A DNA stretch of 32,929 nucleotides, taken from positions 1 through 32,929 of the forward strand of contig CAMDAM010000010.1 of assembly GCA_945888575.1 (NCBI GenBank), written 5' to 3'. The DNA is from Asaia bogorensis. GTDB taxonomy: Bacteria; Pseudomonadota; Alphaproteobacteria; Acetobacterales; Acetobacteraceae. The position numbers were made by a program, and so were the translations under genes. Under the pieces are notes generated by a model. The model had not been told where the DNA came from, did not search any database, and saw only the letters and a program-made list of their open reading frames with translations. Of this stretch, positions 10,186 through 22,393 are shown one piece after another (the stretch's first letter is position 1; every line of letters starts with the position of its first letter).

Positions 10186-10644
10186 ATGAACATCAAGATT
10201 CTGGGCACCGTTGCCGCCGTGGCGCTCCTGGCTGCCTGCTCCAACCAGGCTGCGACCAGCACCGGCCCCGTCAGCTCCGGCCCGGTTCCCGGCAGCCAGG
10301 AAGACCTGGTGGCCAATGTCGGCGACCGCGTGTTCTTCGACCTCAACAAGAACGCCCTGCGCTCCGACGCCCGCATCACCCTGGAGCGCCAGGCCGCGTG
10401 GCTGCAGAAGTGGTCGGCCAACAACGTGCAGATCGCCGGCAACTGCGACGAGCGCGGCACCCAGGCCTACAACATCGCCCTCGGCCAGCGCCGTGCCAAC
10501 GCCGCGCGCGACTTCCTGGTTGCCAAGGGCGTGGCCGCGACCCGCATCACCACCATCTCCTACGGCAAGGACCGCCCGACCGCCCTCGGCTCGAACGAGC
10601 AGGCTTGGGCGCAGAACCGCAACGCGATCACGTCGGTTCGCTAA
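10186..10644 (+). CDS. pal: Peptidoglycan-associated lipoprotein Pal
   Basis: Lipobox VALLAACS; OmpA-like domain VFFDLNKNALRSDARITLERQAAWLQ...GNCDERGTQAYNIALGQRRANAARDFLVAKGV. Confidence 0.96.
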   Translation: MNIKILGTVAAVALLAACSNQAATSTGPVSSGPVPGSQEDLVANVGDRVFFDLNKNALRSDARITLERQAAWLQKWSANNVQIAGNCDERGTQAYNIALGQRRANAARDFLVAKGVAATRITTISYGKDRPTALGSNEQAWAQNRNAITSVR

Positions 10645-10717
10645 AGCGAACTGGGGTGCGCTGATCGCATGCGGCGCGGGGTGCCCTCGGGCGCCCCTGC
10701 CATGGGATAGACTATTG

Positions 10718-10750
10718 CCGGCGGCCCCTCGAGGCCGCCGGTTTCGTTTC
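10718..10750 (+). terminator. Rho-independent-like terminator after pal
   Basis: Perfect 9-bp stem ccggcggcc-cctcga-ggccgccgg followed by tttcgtttc. Confidence 0.75.
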
Positions 10751-10836
10751 CGGGGTGCCGCAGCCCCGGCCCGGCGTTTCGTTTTCGCCGGCAATCGGCG
10801 ATACTGCGCGCGGTCCAACGGGATGGGAGAAGCCGG

Positions 10837-11724
10837 GTGAAGCTGTGGTTCGGCGGATTGCCAGGGCTGGCTTTGGCGGGATGGATGCTGGCGGCGCTGC
10901 CAGGGGCGGCGCAGGCGCAGATGGACAGCCGCGAGGCGATCCAGTTGCAGAACCAGCTGCTGGAATTGCGCCGCGACGTGCAGGGGCTGCGCGAGCAGCT
11001 GCGCAACAGCAGCAGCAGCGGTAGCAGCAGCGGCGGCGGGTCGATCTTCGGCGGCCGCTCCTCCGGCGGCAGCAGCGGCGGCGGTGAGATGACGGCCGCG
11101 CTGCTGGACCGCGTGGTGGCGCTGGAAGAGCAGGTGCGCCGGATGCAGGGCCGTCTGGACGAGTCCGAGAACGCCCGCCAACGCCAAGGCGATGAGCTGC
11201 GCAAGGAAATCGAGGACCTGAACTTCAAGCTGGGGCAGGGCGGTGGTGCCCGACCCCCGGCGGCGGCGCCGGCCGCATCGGCGGCGGCAGGCGCGGGCGC
11301 TGCTGCCGCGCGTGCCACGCCCCCGGCTGCAGCAGCACGCCGCACCCCGGAAGTGGCGATGCAGGAGGGCAACGCCGCCCTGGCCCGGCGCGACTATGCC
11401 GCCGCGGAATCGGCCGCGCGCGAGGTACTGCGCTTCCCGCAATCGCCGCGCCTCGGGGATGCGCAGTTCCTGCTCGCCCAGGCGCTGAACGGCAAGCGGG
11501 ACTACCAGGCCGCCGCCGTGGCGTATGACGACACCTACAACCGCAGCAAAACCGGCACCAACGCCCAGCCGGCGCTGCTGGGGCTGGCCAACGCGCTGAT
11601 CGCCCTGAACGAGAAGCGCGCCGCCTGCGCCACGCTGGACAAGCTGAAGGCCGAATTCCCCACCCCGCGTGCCGACCTGCGCGAGCCCGTCAACGGCGCC
11701 CGGCAACGCGCCGGCTGCCGCTGA
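10837..11724 (+). CDS. cpoB: Tol-Pal system protein CpoB/YbgF
   Basis: Signal peptide, coiled coil, Ser/Gly linker and TPR-like C-terminus (AMQEGNAALARRDYAAAESAAREVLRFPQSPRLGDAQFLLAQALNGKRDYQAAAVAYDDTYNRS) after pal. Confidence 0.9.
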   Translation: MKLWFGGLPGLALAGWMLAALPGAAQAQMDSREAIQLQNQLLELRRDVQGLREQLRNSSSSGSSSGGGSIFGGRSSGGSSGGGEMTAALLDRVVALEEQVRRMQGRLDESENARQRQGDELRKEIEDLNFKLGQGGGARPPAAAPAASAAAGAGAAAARATPPAAAARRTPEVAMQEGNAALARRDYAAAESAAREVLRFPQSPRLGDAQFLLAQALNGKRDYQAAAVAYDDTYNRSKTGTNAQPALLGLANALIALNEKRAACATLDKLKAEFPTPRADLREPVNGARQRAGCR

Positions 11725-11759
11725 GCCGGGACCTCCTGCTGCGCCGCTTCACGTCGGCG

Positions 11760-12986
11760 ATGGAGAGGCTGGGGCCGTTCGAACCGGCGCCCGCCCTGGC
11801 GGTGGCGGTCTCCGGCGGTGCGGACAGCACCGCGTTGGCGCTACTGGCCCGAAACTGGGTGATCCCGCGCGGCGGCAGCCTGCTGGCGCTGGTGGTAGAT
11901 CACGGCTTGCGGGCAGAGTCCGGTGCCGAGGCGGCGCTCACGCTCACCCGCCTCGCCCAGCGCGGCATCGCGGGACGGCGGCTCACCCTGCACGGGCTGG
12001 CGAGCGGCCCGGGCCTTGGGGCGCGGGCACGGCTGGCCCGCCATACCGCGCTGGCCGCGGCCTGTGCCGATATGGGCATCCTGCACCTGCTGCTCGGCCA
12101 CCACATGCGCGACCAGGCGGAGACCCTGCGGATCCGCTCGTCCGCCCATAGCGGTCCCGTGGGGCTGGCGGCGATGGCCGCGTTGGTGGAGGGCGAGGCG
12201 GTGCGGCTGCTGCGCCCGCTGCTGGCGGTGCCGCCCGGCTGGCTGCGACTATTCCTGCGCAGCGAGGGCATGGAGTGGGTCGAGGATCCCTCCAACACCG
12301 ATCCCGCCTCCTTGCGCGCGCGCGTGCGGGCCCAGCTCAACGATCCCGACGGCGAGGGGGGCGCGGTGAGGTCCGGGCTGGTGCGGACGCAGCAGTTCGG
12401 CGAGCAACGGGCCGAAGGTGAACGCGCCATGGCGGCGGAACTGGCGCGGGCGGTCCAGCTGCATCCCGAAGGCTGGGCCGTGCTGCCGCCGGGGCTCGTC
12501 TCCCCCCCCGCGCTGGCGGCGCTGCTGCGCACCATCGCCGGCCGCGCCTATCCGGTCGCCTCGGACCAGGTGACTGCCCTGGCCGCAACCCCGCGCGCGG
12601 CCACGCTGGCCGGCACCCGCCTGCTGCCGGCCGGCCGCGCGGGTGAACCCGGGGCATGGCTGCTGGTGCGGGAGGAAGCGGCGATGGCCCCGCCGGTACC
12701 TGCGATGCCGGGCGCCATCTGGGACGGCCGGTTCCGGCTCTCCCCCCGCGCGGGCCCCATGCCGGGCTGGCACCTGGGCGGGCTGGGTCCGGCGGCTGCG
12801 GGCCTGCGCAGGCAGCGGCCGGACTGGCCGGCGGCGGTGCTGCAGGCGCTGCCGGCGCTGTGGGAAGGCCCGCGCCTGGTGGCGGTGCCGGCGCTGGGCT
12901 ACCCCGATGCGACCACTTGCGCTGGGCTCTCCCTGCGTTTCGCCCCCGCCGTGCCGTTGGCCGGTGCCGAATTCCTGCCGATTTGA
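11760..12986 (+). CDS. tilS: tRNA(Ile)-lysidine synthase TilS
   Basis: PP-loop [54 protein letters not shown]. Confidence 0.93.
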   Translation: MERLGPFEPAPALAVAVSGGADSTALALLARNWVIPRGGSLLALVVDHGLRAESGAEAALTLTRLAQRGIAGRRLTLHGLASGPGLGARARLARHTALAAACADMGILHLLLGHHMRDQAETLRIRSSAHSGPVGLAAMAALVEGEAVRLLRPLLAVPPGWLRLFLRSEGMEWVEDPSNTDPASLRARVRAQLNDPDGEGGAVRSGLVRTQQFGEQRAEGERAMAAELARAVQLHPEGWAVLPPGLVSPPALAALLRTIAGRAYPVASDQVTALAATPRAATLAGTRLLPAGRAGEPGAWLLVREEAAMAPPVPAMPGAIWDGRFRLSPRAGPMPGWHLGGLGPAAAGLRRQRPDWPAAVLQALPALWEGPRLVAVPALGYPDATTCAGLSLRFAPAVPLAGAEFLPI

Positions 12987-13182
12987 TCCTGGTTGCCGCC
13001 ATTTAAGGAACGAAGCCGGTGGCAGGGGTGCAAGGAACGTGCAAGCATCCTATGTTATCTGCAAACCAGCGGTGACTGTTGCCGTGGGTATGCCCCGGCA
13101 TCCGCCGTGGCGGCTTCCAGCCAGAGGGGCATCCGCCTCCGAGGCATGGACTGATAGGGCCGGGGTCCGGCCAGGGAATGGA

Positions 13183-15102
<1,920 letters not shown>

Positions 15103-15106
15103 ACGC

Positions 15107-16126
15107 TTGCACCTGATCGAGCCGCTGGGGTTGCTGCACGGCCCCGGCGCCTCTGAGGCGATCGAACGCCGCCTGGCCCTGCCCCTGGCAGGAGGCCCGG
15201 CGGCGTTTTCGTTGGCGCGGCTTGTGGGCGATGCGCGCGGCATCGTCCCCGCCACCGAGATCCCTTCGGAGTTCGCTGAGGCCTGCGCCAAGGCGCGTGC
15301 CCCGCGCCCCGCCTTTGCCGGCCTGCCCGGGCGCGGCCCCTGGGTGATGGGGATCGTCAACGTCACGCCCGACAGCTTCAGCGATGGCGGAAGGCACTTC
15401 ACCCTGGAAGCCGCGGTGGAAGCCGGGCTGGCCATGCGCGCCGCGGGGGCCGACCTCGTGGATATCGGCGGCGAGAGCACCCGCCCGGGCTCCGCCCCTG
15501 TCACGCCGGAGCAGGAGCAGGCGCGCATCCTGCCGGTGATCGAGGCCCTGGCGCGCGAAGGCGTGGTGGTGTCGGTGGATACCCGCCACGCCGCCACAAT
15601 GCGCGCCGCCTTGCAGGCTGGGGCGCGGGTGGTCAACGACGTCACGGCCCTGGCGCACGACCCGCAGGCGGCCGCCGTGGTGGCTTCGGCGCGCGCCCCC
15701 GTGGTGCTGATGCACATGCGCGGCACGCCACAGACCATGATGGACCACGCCAGCTATGCCGACGTGGCCGCGGAGGTCACCGCCGAACTGGCCCAGCGCG
15801 TGGCCGCCGCCGTGGCTTCCGGCATCGCGCCTGGGGATATCGCCGTCGACCCCGGAATCGGCTTCGCCAAGGACCACGCCGAGAACATCGAGCTGCTGGA
15901 CCGAATGGCGATCCTGCACACGCTCGGTTGCACCATTCTGGCCGGCGTCTCCCGCAAGCGCTTCATCGGGCACCTGACCGGCGAGGCGACAGCCGCCCAG
16001 CGCGGGCCGGGCTCCCTGGCCGCCGCACTCGCGGCGCTGGATCGCGGTGCCACCATCCTGCGCGTGCACGACGTGGCCGAAACCGTGCAGGCCGTCCGCG
16101 TCTGGCGCGGCCTGAACGGGCGCTGA
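15107..16126 (+). CDS. folP: Dihydropteroate synthase
   Basis: [58 protein letters not shown]. The TTG start at 15107 is the track's call and is uncertain. Confidence 0.94.
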   Translation: MHLIEPLGLLHGPGASEAIERRLALPLAGGPAAFSLARLVGDARGIVPATEIPSEFAEACAKARAPRPAFAGLPGRGPWVMGIVNVTPDSFSDGGRHFTLEAAVEAGLAMRAAGADLVDIGGESTRPGSAPVTPEQEQARILPVIEALAREGVVVSVDTRHAATMRAALQAGARVVNDVTALAHDPQAAAVVASARAPVVLMHMRGTPQTMMDHASYADVAAEVTAELAQRVAAAVASGIAPGDIAVDPGIGFAKDHAENIELLDRMAILHTLGCTILAGVSRKRFIGHLTGEATAAQRGPGSLAAALAALDRGATILRVHDVAETVQAVRVWRGLNGR

Positions 16127-16200
16127 GGGATGCCGGATACCAATCCGCGCCCGGGTGCGATACATCCAGGCGAAATCTGGCTCGGGGAGCGCGCGCCCGC

Positions 16201-17574
16201 ATGGACATGACACGTCGCCTGTTCGGCACCGACGGCATTCGCGGCACGGCCAATGCCGAGCCGATGACAGCCGAAACCGTCCTCCGCCTCGGCCAGGCCG
16301 CCGGCCTGCTGTTCACCCGTGGCGCCCACCGCCACCGCGTGGTGATCGGCAAGGATACGCGGCTCTCCGGCTACATGCTGGAGCCCGCCCTTGTGGCCGG
16401 CTTCATCGGTTCCGGCATGGATGTGGTGCTGGTCGGCCCGCTGCCCACGCCGGCCATCGCCATGCTCACCCGCAGCCTGCGGGCGGATCTCGGCGTGATG
16501 ATCTCCGCCAGCCACAACACTTTCGAGGATAACGGCATCAAGCTGTTCGGCCCCGACGGCTTCAAGCTGTCGGACGCCACGGAGGCGGAGATCGAGCAAC
16601 TGATGGCCTCCGACCTCGCGTCCCGCATGGCCGGTTCACGCAAGCTTGGCCGTGCCAGCCGCATGGAGGATGCCGGCGGGCGCTACATCGAATTCGCCAA
16701 GAACACCTTCCCGCGCGGCCTGCGGCTCGATGGCATGAAGATCGTCGTCGATTGCGCCCATGGCGCCGCCTACAAGGTCGCCCCCACCGTGCTGTGGGAG
16801 CTGGGCGCGGAGGTGATCCGCGTCGGCGTGGCGCCGGATGGCTTCAACATCAACCGCGATTGCGGCTCCACCGTGCCCAACTTCCTCACCGGCGAGGTGC
16901 GCCGCCATGGCGCCGATCTCGGCATGGCGCTGGATGGCGATGCGGACCGGGTGATCCTGTCGGACGAGCGCGGCCAGATCATCGATGGCGACCAGATCCT
17001 GGCGCTGATGGCCCGCTCCTGGCAGCAATCCGGCCAGCTGCGCGGGGGCGGCATCGTCGCCACCGTCATGTCCAATCTCGGGTTGGAGAAGTTCCTGGAG
17101 GGGCAGGGCCTGGCGCTGCACCGCACCCAGGTCGGCGACCGCTACGTGATGGAGAAGATGCGCGCCGATGGTCTGAACGTCGGCGGCGAGCAATCCGGCC
17201 ACATGATCCTGTCTGACTACGCCACCACCGGCGACGGGCTGCTGGCCGCCCTCCAGGTGCTGGCCGTGCTGGTGGAACAGCGCCGCCCGGCCAGCGAGGT
17301 GTGCCGCGTGTTCCAGCGCTGGCCGCAGAAGCTGCGCAGCGTTCGCTTCACCGGCGAATCGCCGCTGGACGCGCCGGATGTGCAACGCGCCATCGCCGCA
17401 GCCGAGGCAAGGCTGGCCGGCCAGGGCCGCCTGCTGATCCGCAAGAGCGGCACGGAGCCGGTGATCCGCGTGATGGCGGAAGCTGAGGACGAGGCGCTGG
17501 TGGAACGGGAGGTGGACGATCTCTGCGCCGTGATCGCCCAGGCCGTTCGGCTGTCCGCGCAAGGCGCCACATGA
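16201..17574 (+). CDS. glmM: Phosphoglucosamine mutase
   Basis: [14 protein letters not shown], active site [35 protein letters not shown]. Confidence 0.97.
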   Translation: MDMTRRLFGTDGIRGTANAEPMTAETVLRLGQAAGLLFTRGAHRHRVVIGKDTRLSGYMLEPALVAGFIGSGMDVVLVGPLPTPAIAMLTRSLRADLGVMISASHNTFEDNGIKLFGPDGFKLSDATEAEIEQLMASDLASRMAGSRKLGRASRMEDAGGRYIEFAKNTFPRGLRLDGMKIVVDCAHGAAYKVAPTVLWELGAEVIRVGVAPDGFNINRDCGSTVPNFLTGEVRRHGADLGMALDGDADRVILSDERGQIIDGDQILALMARSWQQSGQLRGGGIVATVMSNLGLEKFLEGQGLALHRTQVGDRYVMEKMRADGLNVGGEQSGHMILSDYATTGDGLLAALQVLAVLVEQRRPASEVCRVFQRWPQKLRSVRFTGESPLDAPDVQRAIAAAEARLAGQGRLLIRKSGTEPVIRVMAEAEDEALVEREVDDLCAVIAQAVRLSAQGAT

Positions 17575-18374
17575 AGGGCCGCGTCCTGATCATCGCCGGC
17601 TCCGATTCCGGCGGCGGCGCGGGCATCCAGGCCGATATCAAGGCCGTCACCGCGCTCGATGGCTTCGCGATGACGGCGATCACGGCGCTGACGGCGCAGA
17701 ACACGCTGGGCGTGCAGGGCGTGTTCCCGGTGCCGCTCGATTTCCTGCGCCTGCAGATCAGCAGCGTGGTGGATGATCTCGGCGTGGATGCGGTGAAGAC
17801 CGGCATGCTCGGTGATGCCGCCACGATCGACGTGGTGGCCGCAGCCCTCGATGGCCTGCCCGGCGTGCCTGTGGTGGTCGATCCCGTGATGGTCGCCAAG
17901 GGCGGCCACAAGCTGCTGCTGGACGAGGCCGTGGCCCATCTTCGGCGCGTGATGCTGCCGCGCGCCACGGTGCTGACGCCCAACCTGCCGGAAGCCGAAC
18001 TCCTGGCCGACATGAAGATCGCCAGCGAGGCAGAAATGCGCCAGGCGGCGCACCTGCTGCTGAGCTTCGGCACCCCCGCCGTGCTGCTGAAGGGCGGCCA
18101 TCTCGACAGCCCCGACGTGGTGGACATGCTCGCCACCGCCGCGGGCGTGCAGGAATTCCGCTCCGCCCGCCTGCACACGCGCCACACCCACGGCACCGGC
18201 TGCACGCTGGCCAGCGCGATCGCGGCCGGGCTGGCGCAGGGCATGGCGCTTGCGGCGGCGGTCGATCGCGCGCGGCGCTACGTGCATCGCGCGATTGCCA
18301 CGGCGCCCGGCTACGGCGGCGGCCACGGGCCGCTCGATCATGCCAACACGGTGGATCTCTCCCGCCTCGGTTGA
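17571..18374 (+). CDS. thiD: Hydroxymethylpyrimidine/phosphomethylpyrimidine kinase
   Basis: [60 protein letters not shown]. Confidence 0.95.
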   Translation: MKGRVLIIAGSDSGGGAGIQADIKAVTALDGFAMTAITALTAQNTLGVQGVFPVPLDFLRLQISSVVDDLGVDAVKTGMLGDAATIDVVAAALDGLPGVPVVVDPVMVAKGGHKLLLDEAVAHLRRVMLPRATVLTPNLPEAELLADMKIASEAEMRQAAHLLLSFGTPAVLLKGGHLDSPDVVDMLATAAGVQEFRSARLHTRHTHGTGCTLASAIAAGLAQGMALAAAVDRARRYVHRAIATAPGYGGGHGPLDHANTVDLSRLG

Positions 18375-18418
18375 TGTTGCGCTGCAGCACCTGATGCGCT
18401 AGCACGGTGTTGGGCCAC

Positions 18419-18456
18419 GCCCCCCCACCGGGGCGCTTCTGTTCTGAAAGGGACAG
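18419..18456 (+). promoter_or_regulatory. Two-hairpin leader at serC, candidate serC RNA motif
   Basis: Hairpin 1 gcccc-cccacc-ggggc (18419-18434); hairpin 2 ctgttc-tgaaag-ggacag (18439-18456) containing the SD-like aaaggga, 4 nt before ATG 18461. Confidence 0.55.
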
Positions 18457-18460
18457 CATC

Positions 18461-19639
18461 ATGGATGCTCCCGCTGCCGCGGCACTGCCGCGCCTGCCTG
18501 CCGTTCGTCCGGCAAATCCCGATTTCTCCTCCGGCCCCTGCGCCAAGCGACCAGGCTTCTCCCTGGCCGCGCTGGAAGGCGCGCTGCTGGGCCGCAGCCA
18601 TCGCGCCAAGGCGCCGAAGGCCAAGCTCGCCGAGGTGATCGACCGCTCCAAGGCGATGCTCGGCCTGCCCGCGGATTGGCGCCTCGGCATCGTCCCGGCC
18701 AGCGACACCGGCGCCGTGGAAATGGCGCTGTGGTCCCTGCTCGGCCCACGCCCCGTCGATATCCTCGCCTTCGAGAGCTTCTCCGAGACCTGGGCCGATG
18801 ACGTGGTGAAGCAGCTTCGCCTCGCCGATGCCCGCGTGCTGAAGGCCGGCTACGGCGCGCTGCCGGATCTCGGGCAGGTGAACCCGGCGCACGACCTCGT
18901 CTTCGCCTGGAACGGCACCACCTCCGGCGTTCGGGTGCCGAACGCGGACTTCATTGCGGCGGACCGCGAGGGCTTGGTGATCTGCGATGCCACCTCCGCC
19001 GCCTTCGCCATGCGGCTGAACTGGGAAAAACTCGATGTCGTCACCTGGTCCTGGCAGAAGGTGCTGGGCGGCGAGGGGGCGCATGGCATGCTGGCGCTGT
19101 CGCCGCGCGCCGTGGCGCGGCTGGAAAGCCACACGCCGTCCTGGCCGATGCCGAAGATCTTCCGCCTCACCTCCAAGGGGAAGCTGACGGAAGGCATCTT
19201 CAAGGGCGAGACGATCAACACCCCCTCCATGCTCTGTGTGGAGGATGCGCTCGATGGCCTGCGCTGGGCCGAAGGCGCCGGCGGGCTCGATGGGCTGGTC
19301 GCGCGCAGCGAGGCCAACCTCGCCGCGGTGCGCGACTGGGTGGCGGCGAGCGAGTGGGCCGCGTTCCTGGCCGAGGATGCGGCCACCACCTCCTGCACCT
19401 CGATCTGCCTGAAGATCACCTCGCCGTGGTTCCTGGCGCTTGCGCCGGACGCACAGGCGGATGCGGCGAAGCAGATCGCGGCTTTGCTGGAGAAACAGGG
19501 CGTTGCCAATGATATCGGCGCCTATCGCGATGCCCCGCCGGGCCTGCGCATCTGGGGCGGGGCGACGGTGGAAACCAGCGACATCAAGGCGCTGCTGCCG
19601 TGGCTGGACTGGGCGTATGAGACGGTGAAGGGGGCTTGA
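18461..19639 (+). CDS. serC: Phosphoserine transaminase
   Basis: [56 protein letters not shown]; followed by serA. Confidence 0.94.
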   Translation: MDAPAAAALPRLPAVRPANPDFSSGPCAKRPGFSLAALEGALLGRSHRAKAPKAKLAEVIDRSKAMLGLPADWRLGIVPASDTGAVEMALWSLLGPRPVDILAFESFSETWADDVVKQLRLADARVLKAGYGALPDLGQVNPAHDLVFAWNGTTSGVRVPNADFIAADREGLVICDATSAAFAMRLNWEKLDVVTWSWQKVLGGEGAHGMLALSPRAVARLESHTPSWPMPKIFRLTSKGKLTEGIFKGETINTPSMLCVEDALDGLRWAEGAGGLDGLVARSEANLAAVRDWVAASEWAAFLAEDAATTSCTSICLKITSPWFLALAPDAQADAAKQIAALLEKQGVANDIGAYRDAPPGLRIWGGATVETSDIKALLPWLDWAYETVKGA

Positions 19640-19644
19640 GTTCG

Positions 19645-21231
19645 ATGCCGAAGGTTCTGATTTCCGACAAGCTCTCCCCCGCCGCTGTGGCGATCTTCCG
19701 CAGCCGCGGGATCGAGGCGGATGTGAAGACCGGCCTCTCGCCCGCCGAGCTGCGCGACATCATTGGCCAGTACGACGGGCTGGCGATCCGCTCCGGCACC
19801 AAGGTGACACGCGAAGTGCTTGATGTTGCACCCAACCTCAAGGTGGTCGGCCGCGCCGGGATCGGCGTGGACAATGTGGATGTGAAGTCCGCCACCGCCG
19901 CCGGCGTGGTGGTGATGAACACGCCCTATGGCAACGCCATCACCACCGCCGAGCATGCCATCGCGATGATGTTCGCCCTCGCGCGCCAGATCCCGGAGGC
20001 GAGTGCTTCCACAAAATCAGGCAAGTGGGAGAAGAACCGCTTCATGGGCGTGGAGCTCACCGGCAAGACGCTCGGCCTGATCGGCTGCGGCAATATCGGC
20101 TCGATCGTGGCCGACCGGGCGATCGGGCTGCGCATGCGGGTGATCGCCTACGACCCGTATCTGACGGAAAAGCGGGCGCTCGATCTCGGCGTGGAGAAGG
20201 TGGAGCTGGATGAGCTGCTGTCGCGGGCGGAGATCATCACGCTGCACACGCCGCTGACGGAAGCCACCCGCAACATCCTGTCGCCGGAGGCGCTGGCCAA
20301 GGCAAAGAAGGGCGTGCGCATCATCAACTGCGCCCGCGGCGGATTGCTGGACGAGGCGGCGCTGGCCGAGGCGCTGAAATCCGGCCAGGTCGCCGGCGCG
20401 GCGCTGGATGTGTTCGAGACGGAGCCGGCCACCGACAGCCCGCTGTTTGGGCTGGAGAACGTGGTTTGCACCCCGCATCTCGGCGCGGCCACGGCGGAGG
20501 CGCAGGAGAACGTCGCACTTCAGATTGCCGAGCAGATGAGCGACTTCCTGCTGACGGGCGCGGTGGCCAACGCCATCAACATGCCCAGCGTCTCCGCCGA
20601 GGATGCGCCGCGGCTGAAGCCCTACATGGAGCTGTGCCGCCTGCTGGGCGGTTTCGCCGGGCAGCTGACGCAGTCCCGCGATGGCGTGCTGCGCAAGGTG
20701 ACGATCGAGTACGAGGGGCAGGTGGCGCAGCTGAACCAGCGGCCGCTCTCGGCGGCGGTGCTGGCCGGGCTTCTGTCCCCGGTGATGCACGGGGCCAACA
20801 TGGTCAACGCGCCGGTGCTGGCCCGCGAGCGTGGCATCGACGTGGCCGAGACGGTGCATGACCGGCCGAGCGAGTACCAGACGCTGGTGCGCGTGACCGT
20901 CACGACCGACGACAATACCCGCACCGTGGCCGGCACGCTGTTCGCGGGATCGAAGCCCCGCATCGTGGAGATCAAGGGCATCCGGGTGGAGGCCGATTTC
21001 GGGCGGCACATGCTGTACGTGACCAACCACGACAAGCCTGGCTTCATCGGCCGCTTCGGCGCCACGCTGGCCGGGGCGGGGATCAACATCGCCACCTTCC
21101 ATCTCGGCCGCGCCGAGCAGGGCGGGGACGCGATCTGCCTGGTCTCCGTCGACGAGCGGGTGCCGGACGATGTGCTGGCGATGGTGCGCACGCTGCCGCT
21201 GGTGGTGCAGGCGACGTCGTTGGAGTTCTGA
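19645..21231 (+). CDS. serA: D-3-phosphoglycerate dehydrogenase with C-terminal ACT-like domain
   Basis: [77 protein letters not shown]-terminal ACT-like [30 protein letters not shown]. Confidence 0.96.
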   Translation: MPKVLISDKLSPAAVAIFRSRGIEADVKTGLSPAELRDIIGQYDGLAIRSGTKVTREVLDVAPNLKVVGRAGIGVDNVDVKSATAAGVVVMNTPYGNAITTAEHAIAMMFALARQIPEASASTKSGKWEKNRFMGVELTGKTLGLIGCGNIGSIVADRAIGLRMRVIAYDPYLTEKRALDLGVEKVELDELLSRAEIITLHTPLTEATRNILSPEALAKAKKGVRIINCARGGLLDEAALAEALKSGQVAGAALDVFETEPATDSPLFGLENVVCTPHLGAATAEAQENVALQIAEQMSDFLLTGAVANAINMPSVSAEDAPRLKPYMELCRLLGGFAGQLTQSRDGVLRKVTIEYEGQVAQLNQRPLSAAVLAGLLSPVMHGANMVNAPVLARERGIDVAETVHDRPSEYQTLVRVTVTTDDNTRTVAGTLFAGSKPRIVEIKGIRVEADFGRHMLYVTNHDKPGFIGRFGATLAGAGINIATFHLGRAEQGGDAICLVSVDERVPDDVLAMVRTLPLVVQATSLEF

Positions 21232-21278
21232 TACCAGCCGCCGTCGACCGGTGAAGAATCGGTCGACGGCGGCCGGTA
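21232..21278. terminator. Long hairpin between convergent serA and cio operon, likely bidirectional terminator
   Basis: taccagccgccgtcgaccg / cggtcgacggcggccggta: 19-bp arms with one mismatch, 9-nt loop; no strong poly-U tract. Confidence 0.65.
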
Positions 21279-21281
21279 CGA

Positions 21282-21428
21282 CTATCGCAGGGCCCAGCGT
21301 ATCGCCATGGCAACCACGGCCAGCGCCAGCACGCTGGCTGCCCAGAGTCCCACGAACCAGAGCAGGCGGCGCAGACCGGGGCTCAGTGGTAGCCGCCGAT
21401 TGCGTTCACCTTGCCGCGGAACACCCAA
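21282..21428 (-). CDS. DUF2474-like single-TM microprotein of the bd/CIO oxidase
   Basis: Frame reads ...RRLPLSPGLRRLLWFVGLWAASVLALAVVAMAIRWALR* directly after cioB; present in the track only as the tail of a spurious 535-aa frame. No in-frame ATG; nearest standard start is a TTG at 21428 overlapping cioB. Confidence 0.65.
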   Translation of the reverse strand: MGVPRQGERNRRLPLSPGLRRLLWFVGLWAASVLALAVVAMAIRWALR

Positions 21429-22390
21429 TAGGAATAGGCGGTGTAGGCCAGGATCACAGGCACCAGCACCAGGGCGCCGGCCAGCAGGAAGCCCAGGCTC
21501 GTATCCGGCCCGGCCGCCTGCCACAATGTCACGCTGTTGGGCACGATGTAGGGGTAGAAGCTGATCCCCAACCCGATAAAGCTCACCACGAACAGCCCAA
21601 GCGCGGCCAGGAAGGGGGCCACCTCCTGCCGCCGCGCAAGGCTGCGCAGCAGCACCAACCCTAGAGCGGCCACTGCCAAAGGCACCGGCGCCACAAAAAG
21701 AATCTGCGGCCAACCGAACCAGCGCTCCAGGTAGCGATCGCCAAGCATGGGTGTCCAGGCGCTCACGGCCACGATCGCGGCCAGCGTGGCCGGAGCCAGT
21801 ACGCGGCCGAAGGCGAAGGCACGGTCCTGCACGTGGTGTTCCGTCTTCCACACCAGCCAGGTGGCACCCAGCAGCCCGTACCCGGCCACCAATGCCGCAC
21901 CGGTGAGCAGGCTGAACGGGGTCAGCCAGTTCCACCAGCCGCCGGCATAGGCGCGGCCGGCAACCGGAATGCCCTGCACGAGCGCGCCCAGCGCAACACC
22001 CTGCGCCAGCGCGGCCAGGGTGGAGCCGCCGAAGAACGCCCAGTCCCACAGCACCTTGCCGCGCCTGGTCTTCCAGCGGAACTCGAAGGCCACGCCGCGC
22101 AGCACCAGGGCCAGCAACATGGCGGTGATCGGGGCATAGAGCGCGGGCATGATGATGGCGTAGGCCAGCGGAAACACCGCGAACAGACCGCCGCCGCCCA
22201 GCACCAGCCAGGTCTCGTTGCCGTCCCAAACCGGGGCGACGGAGTTCATCATCTCGTCGCGATGGGCTTCGCCCGAGACGAACGGGAACAGGATGCCCAC
22301 GCCGAGGTCGAACCCGTCGAGCACCACATAGGCGAGCACGGCGAAGGCGATCAGCCCTCCCCAGATCAGCGGCAGGTCGAGCGCGGCCAT
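21383..22390 (-). CDS. cioB: Cytochrome bd-type ubiquinol oxidase subunit II (CydB/CioB)
   Basis: MAALDLPLIWGGLIAFAVLAYVVLDGFDLGVGILFPF, WDGNETWLVLGGGGLFAVFPLAYA. Confidence 0.94.
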   Translation of the reverse strand: MAALDLPLIWGGLIAFAVLAYVVLDGFDLGVGILFPFVSGEAHRDEMMNSVAPVWDGNETWLVLGGGGLFAVFPLAYAIIMPALYAPITAMLLALVLRGVAFEFRWKTRRGKVLWDWAFFGGSTLAALAQGVALGALVQGIPVAGRAYAGGWWNWLTPFSLLTGAALVAGYGLLGATWLVWKTEHHVQDRAFAFGRVLAPATLAAIVAVSAWTPMLGDRYLERWFGWPQILFVAPVPLAVAALGLVLLRSLARRQEVAPFLAALGLFVVSFIGLGISFYPYIVPNSVTLWQAAGPDTSLGFLLAGALVLVPVILAYTAYSYWVFRGKVNAIGGYH

Positions 22391-22393
22391 GGC

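Noticed and set aside
10093-11706. 537-aa minus-strand ORF
   Set aside because: Antisense to pal and cpoB, no recognisable domain.
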